64,000 bases of DNA from an uncultured Armatimonadota bacterium (GCA_903904815.1 CAIVDU010000005.1:62001-126000); one strand, 5' to 3'. Counted from the first letter of the stretch, positions 35,042-44,541 are shown. Notes: generated by a model from the letters alone, not told the origin. Numbers and translations: made by a program.

Positions 35042-38000
35042 TTTTGCACGGTGACCATCACGGAACTCGTCTGACCATTCACAGCCGGGCGACGTAGGAA
35101 TTCGACGCTTGCCGGTAAGACATTCAGTCGCCCCTCTGATTCGGCTCGGATGTAGTAACGGAAGGTCTGGGGTTCTCCTCCGTTAGTGAGATAGTGGATC
35201 ACCGCGCCATCCCGCACTTCTTCTCTGCTCCAAGACTGAGACTCGTCGGACACGAATTCAAACCCCGCCGGAATCGGATCGCTAATCCGAAGCGCGTCCG
35301 GAAGGTCGTCGCCCCAGGCAACCATCGTGATCCGAACCGGTTCTCCTGCTTTCACCGACCGGTTGAGCTCCACCCAGATTCCCGCCGAGTTTTGCACTTC
35401 GATTCTTCTCAAGACACGGATGCCTCGTACAGACTCTTCAAGATGAGGCAAGTAGACCTTTGTGTCGACGCTCACGAACGTCTCCCCTGGGGAAGTTCGC
35501 CCGAGAACCAGCACGTTGTCTGCATCCTTCAGCAACTCTCGAGGCACTCGGGCGGTGACGCCTTGTCCCACCTTTACTGGCGTCGTCGCAACCGGGAGGC
35601 CGTTTACGGTGAGCGTTACTGGTCCGATGGTTCCAGCACTTGGATGCACCTTAGTGTAAACCGCGAGGGATCGAACGATGGAGGCCAAGTCATCGGGCGT
35701 TCTCCATCCACCCTCCTCAGAAACGGCAAGCCATCGAGCCAGTTTGGGCTGAAGCGATGGATCCATTTTTAGGGTCACCAGCGCCACCAACGCCTCTGCA
35801 GTTGTTTCGGTTGTGGACGCGGTCCAGCCAAGCCCTTCTCCGACCGGCATATAGGAGCTTTGGGGACCCTGAGACACGAGGCTCAAAACCTCACGCAGCA
35901 TTTGCTTGGACTCTGAGACATGGCCTTGTGCATGTTCCGCCTCCGCCATACGAATGCGTGCATACGGGGAAAGGGATTGTCCTCGTCTTAAGACTTCAGC
36001 CATCATGTCCGCCGAGCGTTTACTGCCCGCCTCGACAAGCGAAGCAGCGAGAAGCGCACGCGAATCCCAAAGATTGATCTGATCGTAAAGCGACTCGGCG
36101 CCGGGAACTGCCGACTTGTACATTCGGTCGTAAACCGGCAATCCAGCCTTCTTTGCCTCGGTCAACGCCCGAAGCGCACGAGAAGTGATTCCCGCGCTGG
36201 ATGGAGACGACTGCCACCAACCCCAACCGCTCGGCGACTGGTCTCGGGCTAGCATTGCCAACGCGTCTCGCACTTCCTTGCGGTCGCCTGGTTGCCGCGT
36301 TGCGGCGGCGACTACGAGTTGGTCCACGGCCACCGGCGTCCCGTATCGCCCGCTTTTGAGCAAGGACTCAGCCATTTGGGATTGGACGTCGCCCAGACTT
36401 CCGCGTACTTCCACGTCCACGGTGGTGGCAGGCTCGGCACGACCCACTGGGAGGTGGACGGAGAATTTTTCAGACTGCCCGAGTACGCCACCCACCAGAG
36501 TTCTTTCTCTTACCGCCTTTGGAACTATGGGCACGGTCACCTTTAGGGCGTCGGCCAAGTCACTCGACGAACTATCCGAAGCGATGACGTCACCGGTGAG
36601 CGTCGCTAGCGCGTTTTCCGGGAGCCGAGTCGGATTCAAAACCCATTCGACGTGCCCCTCGGAGAGCGCGGGGACCCGAATCGTTTGCCGAGAGGCCCCT
36701 TGGAGTGACACACCCTCCGCTTGAAGTCGAACATTGAACAGGTGCTCTGACTTCGTTCGGTTGTTCACCGTGCCAATCATGACGAGACGATCGCCGACAA
36801 CGAGTTGTCTTGGGGTTGCAAGTCGGAGCATGACGTCTCGATTGGCAAGAACGGAAGTGGCCCCCTTCCCAACGCCGGTATCCAGAGTGACGCCGTAGGC
36901 AGTGGCTCTCCAAGTCGTCAAGTTGCCGGGAACTTCGAAACTGAGGTGAGCCTCCCCGTTCGGATCGGTTTGCACGATTCCGGCCCAGAGCGCGGTGTCG
37001 ACGAACCGACTCCGTACCGGCGCGGATGCAGCCGAGGCCTGATAAGCCCCTCCGGACAACTCCTCTGGCGCCGACATTCCAGTGGTCACTTGGTCGCCTC
37101 GCGAGTTCCAATAGACGTCGTAGGGATCCATGGTGGTATCCGGGCTAACCGCATAGATTGAGGCATCGACTACGGCGAGTGAAATCTCTGCCGATGCAGG
37201 AAGTCCCTTGTCGTTGCGCACGCGCACGACCATATTTGCTTTGTCGCCCGGGCGGTAGTCTGACCGGTCCGGGATCACGGAAACGGAGAGGCGCCGGCTG
37301 GGGTCTGGGATTGGAACCACCGCAGTTCCCGCCACAAGATGCCCCTTGACCCACTCACACGCGCTGACGAACGCATTCGGCGCCATCATGCGCGCGGTGG
37401 TCACATCCCAAAGTTGGCCGCCCTTTCCGGATTCCACCACGTGATAGCCAAAGACGTCCTGTCCCTGGGTGACCAACAAAATTGGGTGTCCCACCGAGTT
37501 CGTCGTCACGAAGGCGTGGGCAATCTGGCCTGGAACATAACTGTTTCGATCTAAGCGAATGTTGATGTTAGGGCCCCGATCCACCAGGGTGTTCCGACCA
37601 AAATTCCCGGCGACCTCAAGCCACAGACGAGCGGACGTCTTCCGCCCCGTTCCGTCGTCACAGATAGCTTCGACAATCATATCGCCCGCTCGGAGGGCTG
37701 GCAGGCTGTAACGCAGCTTTCCGGTCGGTGGAACGAGAACCTGAGTCTCGGTCAGAACGTGCTCGACGTACTCTTGCTTCTTGTCATCCCAGTCGTTCCG
37801 GAAAACGCGGAGGTGAACGTGGGCAGTGGCGGGGCTATCGTCAAGATCCACTACGCGAATATCAACTGGAACAATGCTGCCCAATGTCGCCACGATAACG
37901 TCCGTTCGGAGTCCGATGCGCTTGGCAGCAGCGTAGACCGGGACCGAACCCACCGCTTCTACTTGCCGCCGGGAGGCGTCGATCACCGTTGCGCTGACTT

Positions 38001-38331
38001 CATACACGGAATCTGGCGCACTCTTGAGCGTATTGAGTCGAATGGTCGCTCGACCTTTGTCATCGGTCTGAACCGTATCCTCAGCCACAAACGGGGCGGT
38101 GGCATAAGTGTCTCGATCGTACAGGTTGCCGTCATTGAATCCGCTTTGGCCCATGGAGGAATAGAACGGATTGCCTTGGGATCGAGCCTGGAATCTCACC
38201 GTTGCATTGGGAACGGGAGCCCCAAAATAGTAAGACGCTTGGACAGTGAATTCGATGGGTTGTCCGGCAAGGTACCGGTTCTTGGTCGGGGTCACCGTAG
38301 CTTGGAACTCTGGCTTACGGTATTCCGCCAC
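35038..38331 (-). CDS. Alpha-2-macroglobulin family protein, C-terminal part (frameshifted)
   Basis: This frame holds 1097 residues from a GTG that corresponds to the Val in QQFEVAEYRKPEFQ. Macroglobulin-type beta domains (VTPTKNRYLAGQPIEFTVQA), the alpha-2-macroglobulin family segment (TNPNGEAHLSF-like, then PGNLTTWRATAYGV), a helical TED-like domain (SGWGWWQSSPSSAGITSRAL) and a C-terminal receptor-like domain can be recognised. The thioester motif expected near YGTPVAVDQ is absent. Bacterial A2Ms trap proteases in the periplasm. The sequence continues smoothly from the upstream frame if one base is removed, so this is one gene with a frameshift near 38390-38330. Confidence 0.85.
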   Translation of the reverse strand: MAEYRKPEFQATVTPTKNRYLAGQPIEFTVQASYYFGAPVPNATVRFQARSQGNPFYSSMGQSGFNDGNLYDRDTYATAPFVAEDTVQTDDKGRATIRLNTLKSAPDSVYEVSATVIDASRRQVEAVGSVPVYAAAKRIGLRTDVIVATLGSIVPVDIRVVDLDDSPATAHVHLRVFRNDWDDKKQEYVEHVLTETQVLVPPTGKLRYSLPALRAGDMIVEAICDDGTGRKTSARLWLEVAGNFGRNTLVDRGPNINIRLDRNSYVPGQIAHAFVTTNSVGHPILLVTQGQDVFGYHVVESGKGGQLWDVTTARMMAPNAFVSACEWVKGHLVAGTAVVPIPDPSRRLSVSVIPDRSDYRPGDKANMVVRVRNDKGLPASAEISLAVVDASIYAVSPDTTMDPYDVYWNSRGDQVTTGMSAPEELSGGAYQASAASAPVRSRFVDTALWAGIVQTDPNGEAHLSFEVPGNLTTWRATAYGVTLDTGVGKGATSVLANRDVMLRLATPRQLVVGDRLVMIGTVNNRTKSEHLFNVRLQAEGVSLQGASRQTIRVPALSEGHVEWVLNPTRLPENALATLTGDVIASDSSSSDLADALKVTVPIVPKAVRERTLVGGVLGQSEKFSVHLPVGRAEPATTVDVEVRGSLGDVQSQMAESLLKSGRYGTPVAVDQLVVAAATRQPGDRKEVRDALAMLARDQSPSGWGWWQSSPSSAGITSRALRALTEAKKAGLPVYDRMYKSAVPGAESLYDQINLWDSRALLAASLVEAGSKRSADMMAEVLRRGQSLSPYARIRMAEAEHAQGHVSESKQMLREVLSLVSQGPQSSYMPVGEGLGWTASTTETTAEALVALVTLKMDPSLQPKLARWLAVSEEGGWRTPDDLASIVRSLAVYTKVHPSAGTIGPVTLTVNGLPVATTPVKVGQGVTARVPRELLKDADNVLVLGRTSPGETFVSVDTKVYLPHLEESVRGIRVLRRIEVQNSAGIWVELNRSVKAGEPVRITMVAWGDDLPDALRISDPIPAGFEFVSDESQSWSREEVRDGAVIHYLTNGGEPQTFRYYIRAESEGRLNVLPASVEFLRRPAVNGQTSSVMVTVQK

Positions 38332-39316
38332 TTCGAACTGTTGGTAAGCCTCTGCTTTCCCCTGATGAACAGGGCCCTGGCATGGCCTCGGACGGGATAT
38401 CGAACGACTCTTGGACGGTTCCCATCCGATTGGTCGACAACGCCTTGATATCGATCACGTCGTCTTTCGGGTCGCGCAGTTCAATACCTACGGCTTGGTT
38501 TGCCACCACGCTATAGGCGATGTCCTTGGTTCTCCGGAGAATTGCCTTGAAAGAAACGGTCTGCCCAGGACGGTAGATCGGTCGGTCAGTCTGAAAGTGC
38601 ACCACCAGCCGACCATCTGGATCAACGGCTCCGGTGGATACCCCGGCCAGGTCGGCGCCCTTTGAGATTAAGAAAGTCTCCTGACCCGGACTGATCGGAA
38701 GCATGGTGGCCCCGTCGGCTCCGGTCTGGCCCTGCACGGCGATCGATCGATTCGAGCGATAAGCGGTGACGCGGGCCCCTGGTTCGAGTTTCCCCGTCAA
38801 CGCGTCAGTGACCCAGACGAGCGCACGCTTAGGCGATCGTTTCACGACCACGGCCAGGTTTGTCACGTTCACTACGCTCCAAGCGGATGCGCCATTGACC
38901 TTAGCGTGCACCAGATAGACCCCGGGCCGCAGGCGCGGCAGATTGATCTGCCGACTGTAGTAGGTGTCGGCGTTGTTAGGGTTAGGCACTTGACCGGCCA
39001 ATGCCACCGTGACATCCCAGGCGACGGCTGGCCTCGCGATGGTCGGCGGAATTTTGCCCTGGTTTCGATCAAAGAATTCGTCACGAATCCAAGAAACTCC
39101 GTCGATGGGCGTCGCGGTCACATGAACGATCGGTGCGTTCCTCGAGTTTATTACGAGGCGAATCCTTGAGCTTGGAGCGGCGTCGCGGGCGCACCAAATA
39201 CTTACCGAGGCTTCACGCTTCGCAGTAACCGCCGATGCCAGAGGCAAGAGCATGAGCAGTGCCAAAACGGAGATGAAGAAGGCGGTTCTAGTTAGCAGTT
39301 TTCCTGGGCGGATCAT
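38315..39316 (-). CDS. Alpha-2-macroglobulin family protein, N-terminal part (frameshifted)
   Basis: I start at the ATG at 39316, which overlaps the stop of the AMMECR1 gene as ATGA; a further upstream start would add 26 residues without a signal character. A signal peptide (LLTRTAFFISVLALLMLLPL) is followed by macroglobulin domains (PGVYLVHAKVNGASAWSVVN, HFQTDRPIYRPGQTVSFKAI). After IPSEAMPGP the frame turns to nonsense and stops within 20 codons. Skipping one base in the GGGCCC tract gives GPVHQGKAEAYQQFEVAEYR, which joins the next frame. It is therefore a pseudogene, a sequencing error or a +1 frameshift site. Confidence 0.82.
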   Translation of the reverse strand: MIRPGKLLTRTAFFISVLALLMLLPLASAVTAKREASVSIWCARDAAPSSRIRLVINSRNAPIVHVTATPIDGVSWIRDEFFDRNQGKIPPTIARPAVAWDVTVALAGQVPNPNNADTYYSRQINLPRLRPGVYLVHAKVNGASAWSVVNVTNLAVVVKRSPKRALVWVTDALTGKLEPGARVTAYRSNRSIAVQGQTGADGATMLPISPGQETFLISKGADLAGVSTGAVDPDGRLVVHFQTDRPIYRPGQTVSFKAILRRTKDIAYSVVANQAVGIELRDPKDDVIDIKALSTNRMGTVQESFDIPSEAMPGPCSSGESRGLPTVRSGGIP

Positions 39317-39858
39317 CCTCTTACTCTCCTGGCGGTCATGCGGAATAGAAGTGCCGGCGTACCAACCGGAACGCCCGCCTTGCGAAAGGCCCACTGAAGT
39401 CGGGTCGCGGGGGCACGACCTTCAAAAGGCAACACTACCCCGGTGGCGTCACCTGCTTTGAGCACGAGACCATCTTCAGGGCGAAGCCCGTCAACGGAGC
39501 CGACCGGCTCGACTCGGTCGATCACCGTGACCGTGACCTTGAATTCCTTGAGATCGGAGGCCTTCAGGGGTTCGTAGCGAGGATCGTGACTGCTGGCCGA
39601 TTGGGCGGCGTGAATAACCTCTTCCTCCAGCGAATGGCTCCGTGTCTCGAGTCCCCCGCGACAACCCCTAACTTTGCCACCGATTTCGATCGTCACGAAT
39701 ACAGCGGCCGGGGCACTCGCCTCGTCGGGAACAGGCAGGGACGTTTGCTGGACCGAGGCCGTTACGGCCTGACGAGCTATCCTGACTAGTCTCGCCTCGT
39801 CGGGGTTCAGCCGTTGCTGAAGGATGACGCCTGCCATGAGCCATGTCACTACCATCAT
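39313..39858 (-). CDS. AMMECR1-domain protein with signal peptide
   Basis: The protein has 181 residues. AAVFVTIEIGGKVRGCRGGLE contains the family's L/V-R-G-C signature, followed by AAQSASSHDPRYEPL (the family S-A-x-x-D-P-R) and the fold to the C-terminal LFRMTARRV. The N-terminus MMVVTWLMAGVILQQ is hydrophobic and looks like a signal or anchor, which is unusual for AMMECR1 proteins. Their function is unknown; they often sit near Memo or radical SAM genes, which are absent here. It is the first gene of the A2M operon. Confidence 0.82.
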   Translation of the reverse strand: MMVVTWLMAGVILQQRLNPDEARLVRIARQAVTASVQQTSLPVPDEASAPAAVFVTIEIGGKVRGCRGGLETRSHSLEEEVIHAAQSASSHDPRYEPLKASDLKEFKVTVTVIDRVEPVGSVDGLRPEDGLVLKAGDATGVVLPFEGRAPATRLQWAFRKAGVPVGTPALLFRMTARRVRG

Positions 39859-40289
39859 CTGATTGACGTGTTACCTTATTGGTGGTTAGCAGTTGTCAGC
39901 AAACATGAGCGGGGCTCTAACCAAGGAAATGAAAACCTGCGCCCCTCGTTTTCGCTCTGACTGCCAACTGCAAACGGCTCAAGGCAAACTCCTACCCCAG
40001 ATGGTCGGTGTCCGCCTCGTGAGCAGTTGAGCTAATTGGCGCTAGAATCGAAAGGCAACCTGTAGCGGTTTTGCGAAGAAGCAAAGTCTTTCGGAAAAAC
40101 GGGACTGAAATCGCTTGCCCCCGATGCCCCTTACGATTTACAACAACGGAGCGGCCATCCGTGGCGTTAATAAAGGAAAGATGGGTGCGGTGACGCGACA
40201 GGCTCCGATGCCGAAGGACCCACGGTTTTGATTTGAGAGAACTTCGAGGGCGTTTGAACCCGTAGTTCGTAGGAAGGAAGGAGGAGTCA
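39859..40289. other. Intergenic region upstream of the MoxR operon, about 430 bp
   Basis: The A2M operon points left and the MoxR operon points right, so both promoters must lie here. No gene is supported. A candidate closed RNA domain runs from CCGTGG (40159-40164) to CCACGG (40220-40225), followed by TTTTGATTT. The strong ribosome site for moxR is at its end. Confidence 0.5.
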
Positions 40290-41240
40290 TTGACGTTTAC
40301 AAAGATCGCTACGCAGGCTGACGCCATCGTGGCAGAGATCGAGCAAGTCATTGTCGGCAAGACCGACACCGTCAGAAAGGCCGTTGTCTCGTTGCTCTGC
40401 AACGGGCATGTTTTGCTAGAAGACATTCCCGGTGTAGGAAAAACAACACTCGCGAAGGCGCTTGCCAAATCGATCGGAGGAGAATTCCGCCGGGTCCAGT
40501 TCACTCCTGACCTGCTTCCGAGCGACATCACCGGAAGTTCGATCTTTAATCAGAAGGCCGGGGAATTCGAATTCCGTGCTGGCCCGATTTTCGGGAACGT
40601 GATTCTCGTTGACGAAATCAACCGTGCGACTCCGAAGACGCAATCCGCGCTCCTAGAGGCGATGGAAGAAAGACAGGTTACGACCGACGGCGAGACGCGC
40701 CCACTTCCAAGACCGTTTTTCGTCATTGCAACTCAAAATGCGATCGACATGACCGGCACTTACCCGCTTCCAGAAGCCCAGCTCGATCGGTTCTTCTCCA
40801 GGCTTTCTCTGGGCTACCCGGATCGTGCCAATGAGGCCAGAATTCTTGGCGAACAACAGGTCGGCCATCCGCTCGACCTCGTGCAGTCGGTGGTCACTCC
40901 AGAACTCCTGCTTGAGATGCAATCAGCCGTTCGTGACGTATTCGTCCACGATTCCATCCGAAACTACATCGTCGATGTCGTTCGTGCGACCCGCGAAAGC
41001 AGTCTGCTCCTCATGGGATCCTCTCCTCGCGGTTCTCTTCATCTGATGCGAGCGGCACAGGCAAATGCGGCATTAGCCGGCCACGAATTTGTCCGGCCCG
41101 ACGACGTCAAGGCAATGGCTACCGCCGTTTTGGCGCATAGAGTCATCGCTCGAGCCGAACTTCGGGCTAAAGGCGACACCACGGAAGGCGTGATCGAACG
41201 CATTCTCGAAGCGGTCGCGGCGCCCGTGCCGGTCGGATGA
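40290..41240 (+). CDS. MoxR-family AAA+ ATPase
   Basis: The gene starts with TTG at 40290, with a near-perfect AAGGAGGAG a few bases upstream. The 316-residue protein has Walker A in EDIPGVGKTTLAKALA, Walker B in VILVDEINRATPKTQSALLE and the MoxR insertion FFVIATQNAIDMTGTYPLPE, where the Glu-Ala-Gln-Leu-Asp sensor follows. MoxR ATPases act as chaperones that mature metal- or cofactor-containing partner proteins. It overlaps the DUF58 gene by four bases (ATGA) and heads a MoxR-DUF58-transglutaminase operon. Confidence 0.95.
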   Translation: MTFTKIATQADAIVAEIEQVIVGKTDTVRKAVVSLLCNGHVLLEDIPGVGKTTLAKALAKSIGGEFRRVQFTPDLLPSDITGSSIFNQKAGEFEFRAGPIFGNVILVDEINRATPKTQSALLEAMEERQVTTDGETRPLPRPFFVIATQNAIDMTGTYPLPEAQLDRFFSRLSLGYPDRANEARILGEQQVGHPLDLVQSVVTPELLLEMQSAVRDVFVHDSIRNYIVDVVRATRESSLLLMGSSPRGSLHLMRAAQANAALAGHEFVRPDDVKAMATAVLAHRVIARAELRAKGDTTEGVIERILEAVAAPVPVG

Positions 41241-42433
41241 GAAATGTTGCTGGCTTCGCGCTGACGATCTCGGCCGCATTCCTCGCCGTGGTCGCGATCA
41301 TGTTGAACGCGCCTGCCCTGTTTTATATGGGCACCGCGATGTTCGCGACAATCGGCGCCTGTCATTTGCAGGCGTGGTTGTCGGTTCGGGGGCTAAGGTT
41401 CGAAAGAATCGCTCCGCCGAGCGCCCGAGTAGGCGACTTTGTGACGGTTGAGATCGTGGTATGGAGCGAGCGTCGAGTTCGGCGTCCTTTGATCATGATC
41501 AAGGACGATCTTCCTCCACGCCTCCTCTTGTCCGACCGCACACCAAGCTTGCCGATCGCCCCGGAGGAGGACCTGGCAATTCGAACCCAGTATGGCTTCA
41601 GGCCCCTCAAGCGCGGCAAATATCGTTGGTCCGGCGTCACGGTCGAAGGAACCGATGCCCTGGGGCTCGTTAGCAAGACTCGCGCCTATCCCACCGCGAG
41701 TGCCGAGATCACCATTCTCCCTCGTCCCATCCCGGTGGCGGTTGAGTTACCCGCAGCGGCAGGCTGGGGCATCAGCGAAGCGGAGAGTGGTCAAACGCGC
41801 GGCGCAGGTCTCGAACCGCGCGGCGTGCGAGCGTACGCTCCGGGCGACTCCCTCCGACATGTGCATTGGAGGTCCAGCGCAAAGACTGGCCAACTCTTGG
41901 TCAAAGAGTTTGAAGCCGGGACCCATGCGGCGGCCGGCTTTATCATCCAGCGCAAGCGTGGCGCCGAGATCGGCACTCAAGCTTTCACCAGTCTCGAAGC
42001 GATGTGCGGTCATGCCGTATTTCTGGCGGAGAGCTTTCTGGCGAAAGGCGCCCGCGTCGAGTTCCCTTCCCTCGAAAGCAGTTCCTCCAGATCGGCCGCC
42101 CACGAGCGAGTCAATGAGATCTATGAGACTCTCGCCGCGGTCCAAGCCGACAGCGATATGGATGTTTCCGCAGAGGCGATGTCGGTCATGGGAACGCTTC
42201 CTCCGGGCAGTGTCCTGTTCGTCCTGGTAGCCGTTGCCGATCCGAATTTGCCGGAGGCAATCGTACAGCTTTCGGGCCGAAATCTTCGCGTAATCCCTCT
42301 TCTCTATGACGCGAATGCGTACGTCGGAAAGAGCAAAACGCGGATTGCAACTGCGACAGAACCTGCCTATATCGGAAAGCTCCAGGATGCCGGTGGTTCT
42401 CCGATCATCATGCCCTCCGAGGTGAACCAGTGA
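41237..42433 (+). CDS. DUF58 family protein
   Basis: The protein has 398 residues. Two hydrophobic segments open it (VAGFALTISAAFLAVVAIML, ALFYMGTAMFATIGACH); a beta-rich domain follows, then the DUF58 signature LEPRGVRAYAPGDSLRHVHW with SSAKTGQLLVKEFE. The C-terminal half is a von Willebrand A-like fold with a weakly preserved metal site. It is coupled on both sides (ATGA with moxR, GTGA with the transglutaminase gene), the conserved order of this operon in many phyla. Confidence 0.92.
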   Translation: MRNVAGFALTISAAFLAVVAIMLNAPALFYMGTAMFATIGACHLQAWLSVRGLRFERIAPPSARVGDFVTVEIVVWSERRVRRPLIMIKDDLPPRLLLSDRTPSLPIAPEEDLAIRTQYGFRPLKRGKYRWSGVTVEGTDALGLVSKTRAYPTASAEITILPRPIPVAVELPAAAGWGISEAESGQTRGAGLEPRGVRAYAPGDSLRHVHWRSSAKTGQLLVKEFEAGTHAAAGFIIQRKRGAEIGTQAFTSLEAMCGHAVFLAESFLAKGARVEFPSLESSSSRSAAHERVNEIYETLAAVQADSDMDVSAEAMSVMGTLPPGSVLFVLVAVADPNLPEAIVQLSGRNLRVIPLLYDANAYVGKSKTRIATATEPAYIGKLQDAGGSPIIMPSEVNQ

Positions 42434-44541
42434 AGCCAATGGTAGCAGGCTCCGGGGCAAGACTCGGTTGGCTTGATTACCTGCTTACCGCGATCGGCAG
42501 CATGTTGGCGGTCTACTCCGCCGGCATGAGTATCGACACGCCTGCGATCGGCTATTTCTGCGGGGCACTCATTATCTTGGGAACGCTTTGCAGCTATGGC
42601 ATTCGTGTATTAGCCGGCTCCAGCAAGCTGATTCGCGCGGATGGTCCGATCTATGCGATCGCGGCAATCGGCGCTATCGTTGGTGCGCCTGCGCTAATGA
42701 CTTTGCTGCCGAGCGGCGGGTTTCCCCTGCAGATGGCTGCCGCTGGCGGCCTATGCTGGATGCTCGTTTTTGGAAGCTTCCTCAGTTGGGGAGACAGTAC
42801 GCTCCTGTTCCAAGCGGTTCCCGGGATCGCGCTGTTTGGCCTGGTGGGATGTTACGACACCTATCGAAATGTAGTGTTTGCTTTCTTTGGCTTCTTAATT
42901 TGCCTCTGCACCGGCTTTGCCCGGGCCCATGGGCGCGAGATGCTGCGGCGGGCTGCCGAGTCCGGGTACTTCGACCGCGCCGGAATTCGGTTCGATCCCA
43001 GTGCGCCAGAACAGTCCGCTGAACTGTTTGACACGATCAAGAAGGGTCCTTGGCGATGGGTTGCGGGACCCGAATGGGCACTTATTTCCGCATTAGCCAT
43101 CGTCCTTATCAGTCTGGCGGGCGCCCCAGTGATTCAATCGTCCGTGCAGGGGGTGGCAGGGTTTGCGTCGATTAAGATGCCGGTGACGAAACGGAACGCG
43201 GCGGTGAGCCAGGCCCTGAATCAAGAAAACACCGGGTCGGCCAACATTGGGCAGGGACCGGTAACTGGGCTGAGCGGCCAACCGATCTACGAGGCAAAAC
43301 TCGATCGGCCCCGATACCTCCGGCTCCACTCATTCATCGCCTACAACGGCCGAGGCTGGACTAGCCGAACCGGACTATCCCTCGACGTCCTTCAGGCGAT
43401 CTCGGATATGGCTCTCTCCCAGATCAAGAATCCAGTCACGATCGATTTTCAGATCAGCCCGAGAGTGGTCACTCGATTCTTCGCATTGCCAGGCGAATTC
43501 GACATGACGGACGTGACCGACGCGCGATTGTTCGTCAATCCAGATGGCGGATATGAATCGGCTGAACCCATTGAAATTGGACACTTCCTCTCCGGCCGAA
43601 GCCTGGAGGCGAAAGACCCATCTGATAGTCTGACGACGCTTCATCCGATGCCTTCGATTCTGCAGCCGTATTTGGACACCCAGCACGAAGACCAACAGGT
43701 CAAAGACCTCGCGTTGCAGGTGATCAAGGACGGCAAGAACGATCGGGAAAAGGCCGAAGCGATCATGCGTTCGATTGCCCAGCACGCAAAGTACAACGCT
43801 AACGTTGCGGCGACACCGCCTGGAGCGGATCCGGTCGCCCATTTCCTTTTCGATGCGAAGGAAGGGTACTGCGACGTCTTTGCGAGTTCGATGGTGCTGA
43901 TGGCGCGGAACGCGGGGATTCCTGCCCGGTTCGTCACCGGCTACTTGCCGGAAGATCAGGACTCGATCGATGGACTGTTCATTGTCCGTGACAAGGACTA
44001 CCACGCTTGGGCGGAGTTGTTCTTCAAGGATGTAGGGTGGGTGGTCTACGACCCGACGTCGATCGCAACGATGGCGGAAGGGGGCGAAGTCAAGGTTCGC
44101 TCAGCCGGTTCGTTAGGAGCGTTTTGGCTCACCGCACTTCTCGATGGAGCCATCTTCGGTCTTCTGGGAGGCGGCGTCTGGTTGATCATGCGAGCCCGCA
44201 AGAAAGGACCCGCGACCGAAACCGACCGTCGCGACGAAGTCGATGACATCTATGTTTCCTATGCCCGGACGCTCCGTTCGTTCACGGGTCGGCGTCGGCT
44301 TTTGAGCGAGACCCCTAGTGAGTATCTTGCCCAGACAAAGGTGGCACTTAACGGCGCCTACGATAAAGCAGAACTCCTGACTCGTAAATTTGAGCTCCTG
44401 CTCTATGCGCCAGGCAATCCGACGCCAGACACCGTAGCGGAACTGAGATCAGAACTGCGAGAATTGAAACAGATGCTTCGCGCAGAAAAGAAAGCCAGGA
44501 AGTCGCCGACGCCGACCGAGGAGTCCACTCCATCGCCGTAG
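42430..44541 (+). CDS. Membrane transglutaminase-like protein (TgpA/DUF3488 type)
   Basis: The gene starts with GTG overlapping the DUF58 stop. The 703-residue protein has about six N-terminal membrane segments, a periplasmic transglutaminase-like core with the Cys in GYCDVFASSMVLMARNAGIP, His in DYHAWAELF and Asp in GWVVYDPTS, and one more membrane segment (FGLLGGGVWLIMRA) before a cytoplasmic helical tail. The papain-like triad is intact. TgpA-type proteins are needed for growth in Pseudomonas; their substrate is unknown. The last ten bases overlap the likely start of holA. Confidence 0.93.
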   Translation: MKPMVAGSGARLGWLDYLLTAIGSMLAVYSAGMSIDTPAIGYFCGALIILGTLCSYGIRVLAGSSKLIRADGPIYAIAAIGAIVGAPALMTLLPSGGFPLQMAAAGGLCWMLVFGSFLSWGDSTLLFQAVPGIALFGLVGCYDTYRNVVFAFFGFLICLCTGFARAHGREMLRRAAESGYFDRAGIRFDPSAPEQSAELFDTIKKGPWRWVAGPEWALISALAIVLISLAGAPVIQSSVQGVAGFASIKMPVTKRNAAVSQALNQENTGSANIGQGPVTGLSGQPIYEAKLDRPRYLRLHSFIAYNGRGWTSRTGLSLDVLQAISDMALSQIKNPVTIDFQISPRVVTRFFALPGEFDMTDVTDARLFVNPDGGYESAEPIEIGHFLSGRSLEAKDPSDSLTTLHPMPSILQPYLDTQHEDQQVKDLALQVIKDGKNDREKAEAIMRSIAQHAKYNANVAATPPGADPVAHFLFDAKEGYCDVFASSMVLMARNAGIPARFVTGYLPEDQDSIDGLFIVRDKDYHAWAELFFKDVGWVVYDPTSIATMAEGGEVKVRSAGSLGAFWLTALLDGAIFGLLGGGVWLIMRARKKGPATETDRRDEVDDIYVSYARTLRSFTGRRRLLSETPSEYLAQTKVALNGAYDKAELLTRKFELLLYAPGNPTPDTVAELRSELRELKQMLRAEKKARKSPTPTEESTPSP

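Noticed and set aside
40290-40531. The minus-strand frame 39992-40531 overlapping moxR
   Set aside because: It covers the strong ribosome site and Walker A region of moxR and has no protein character.
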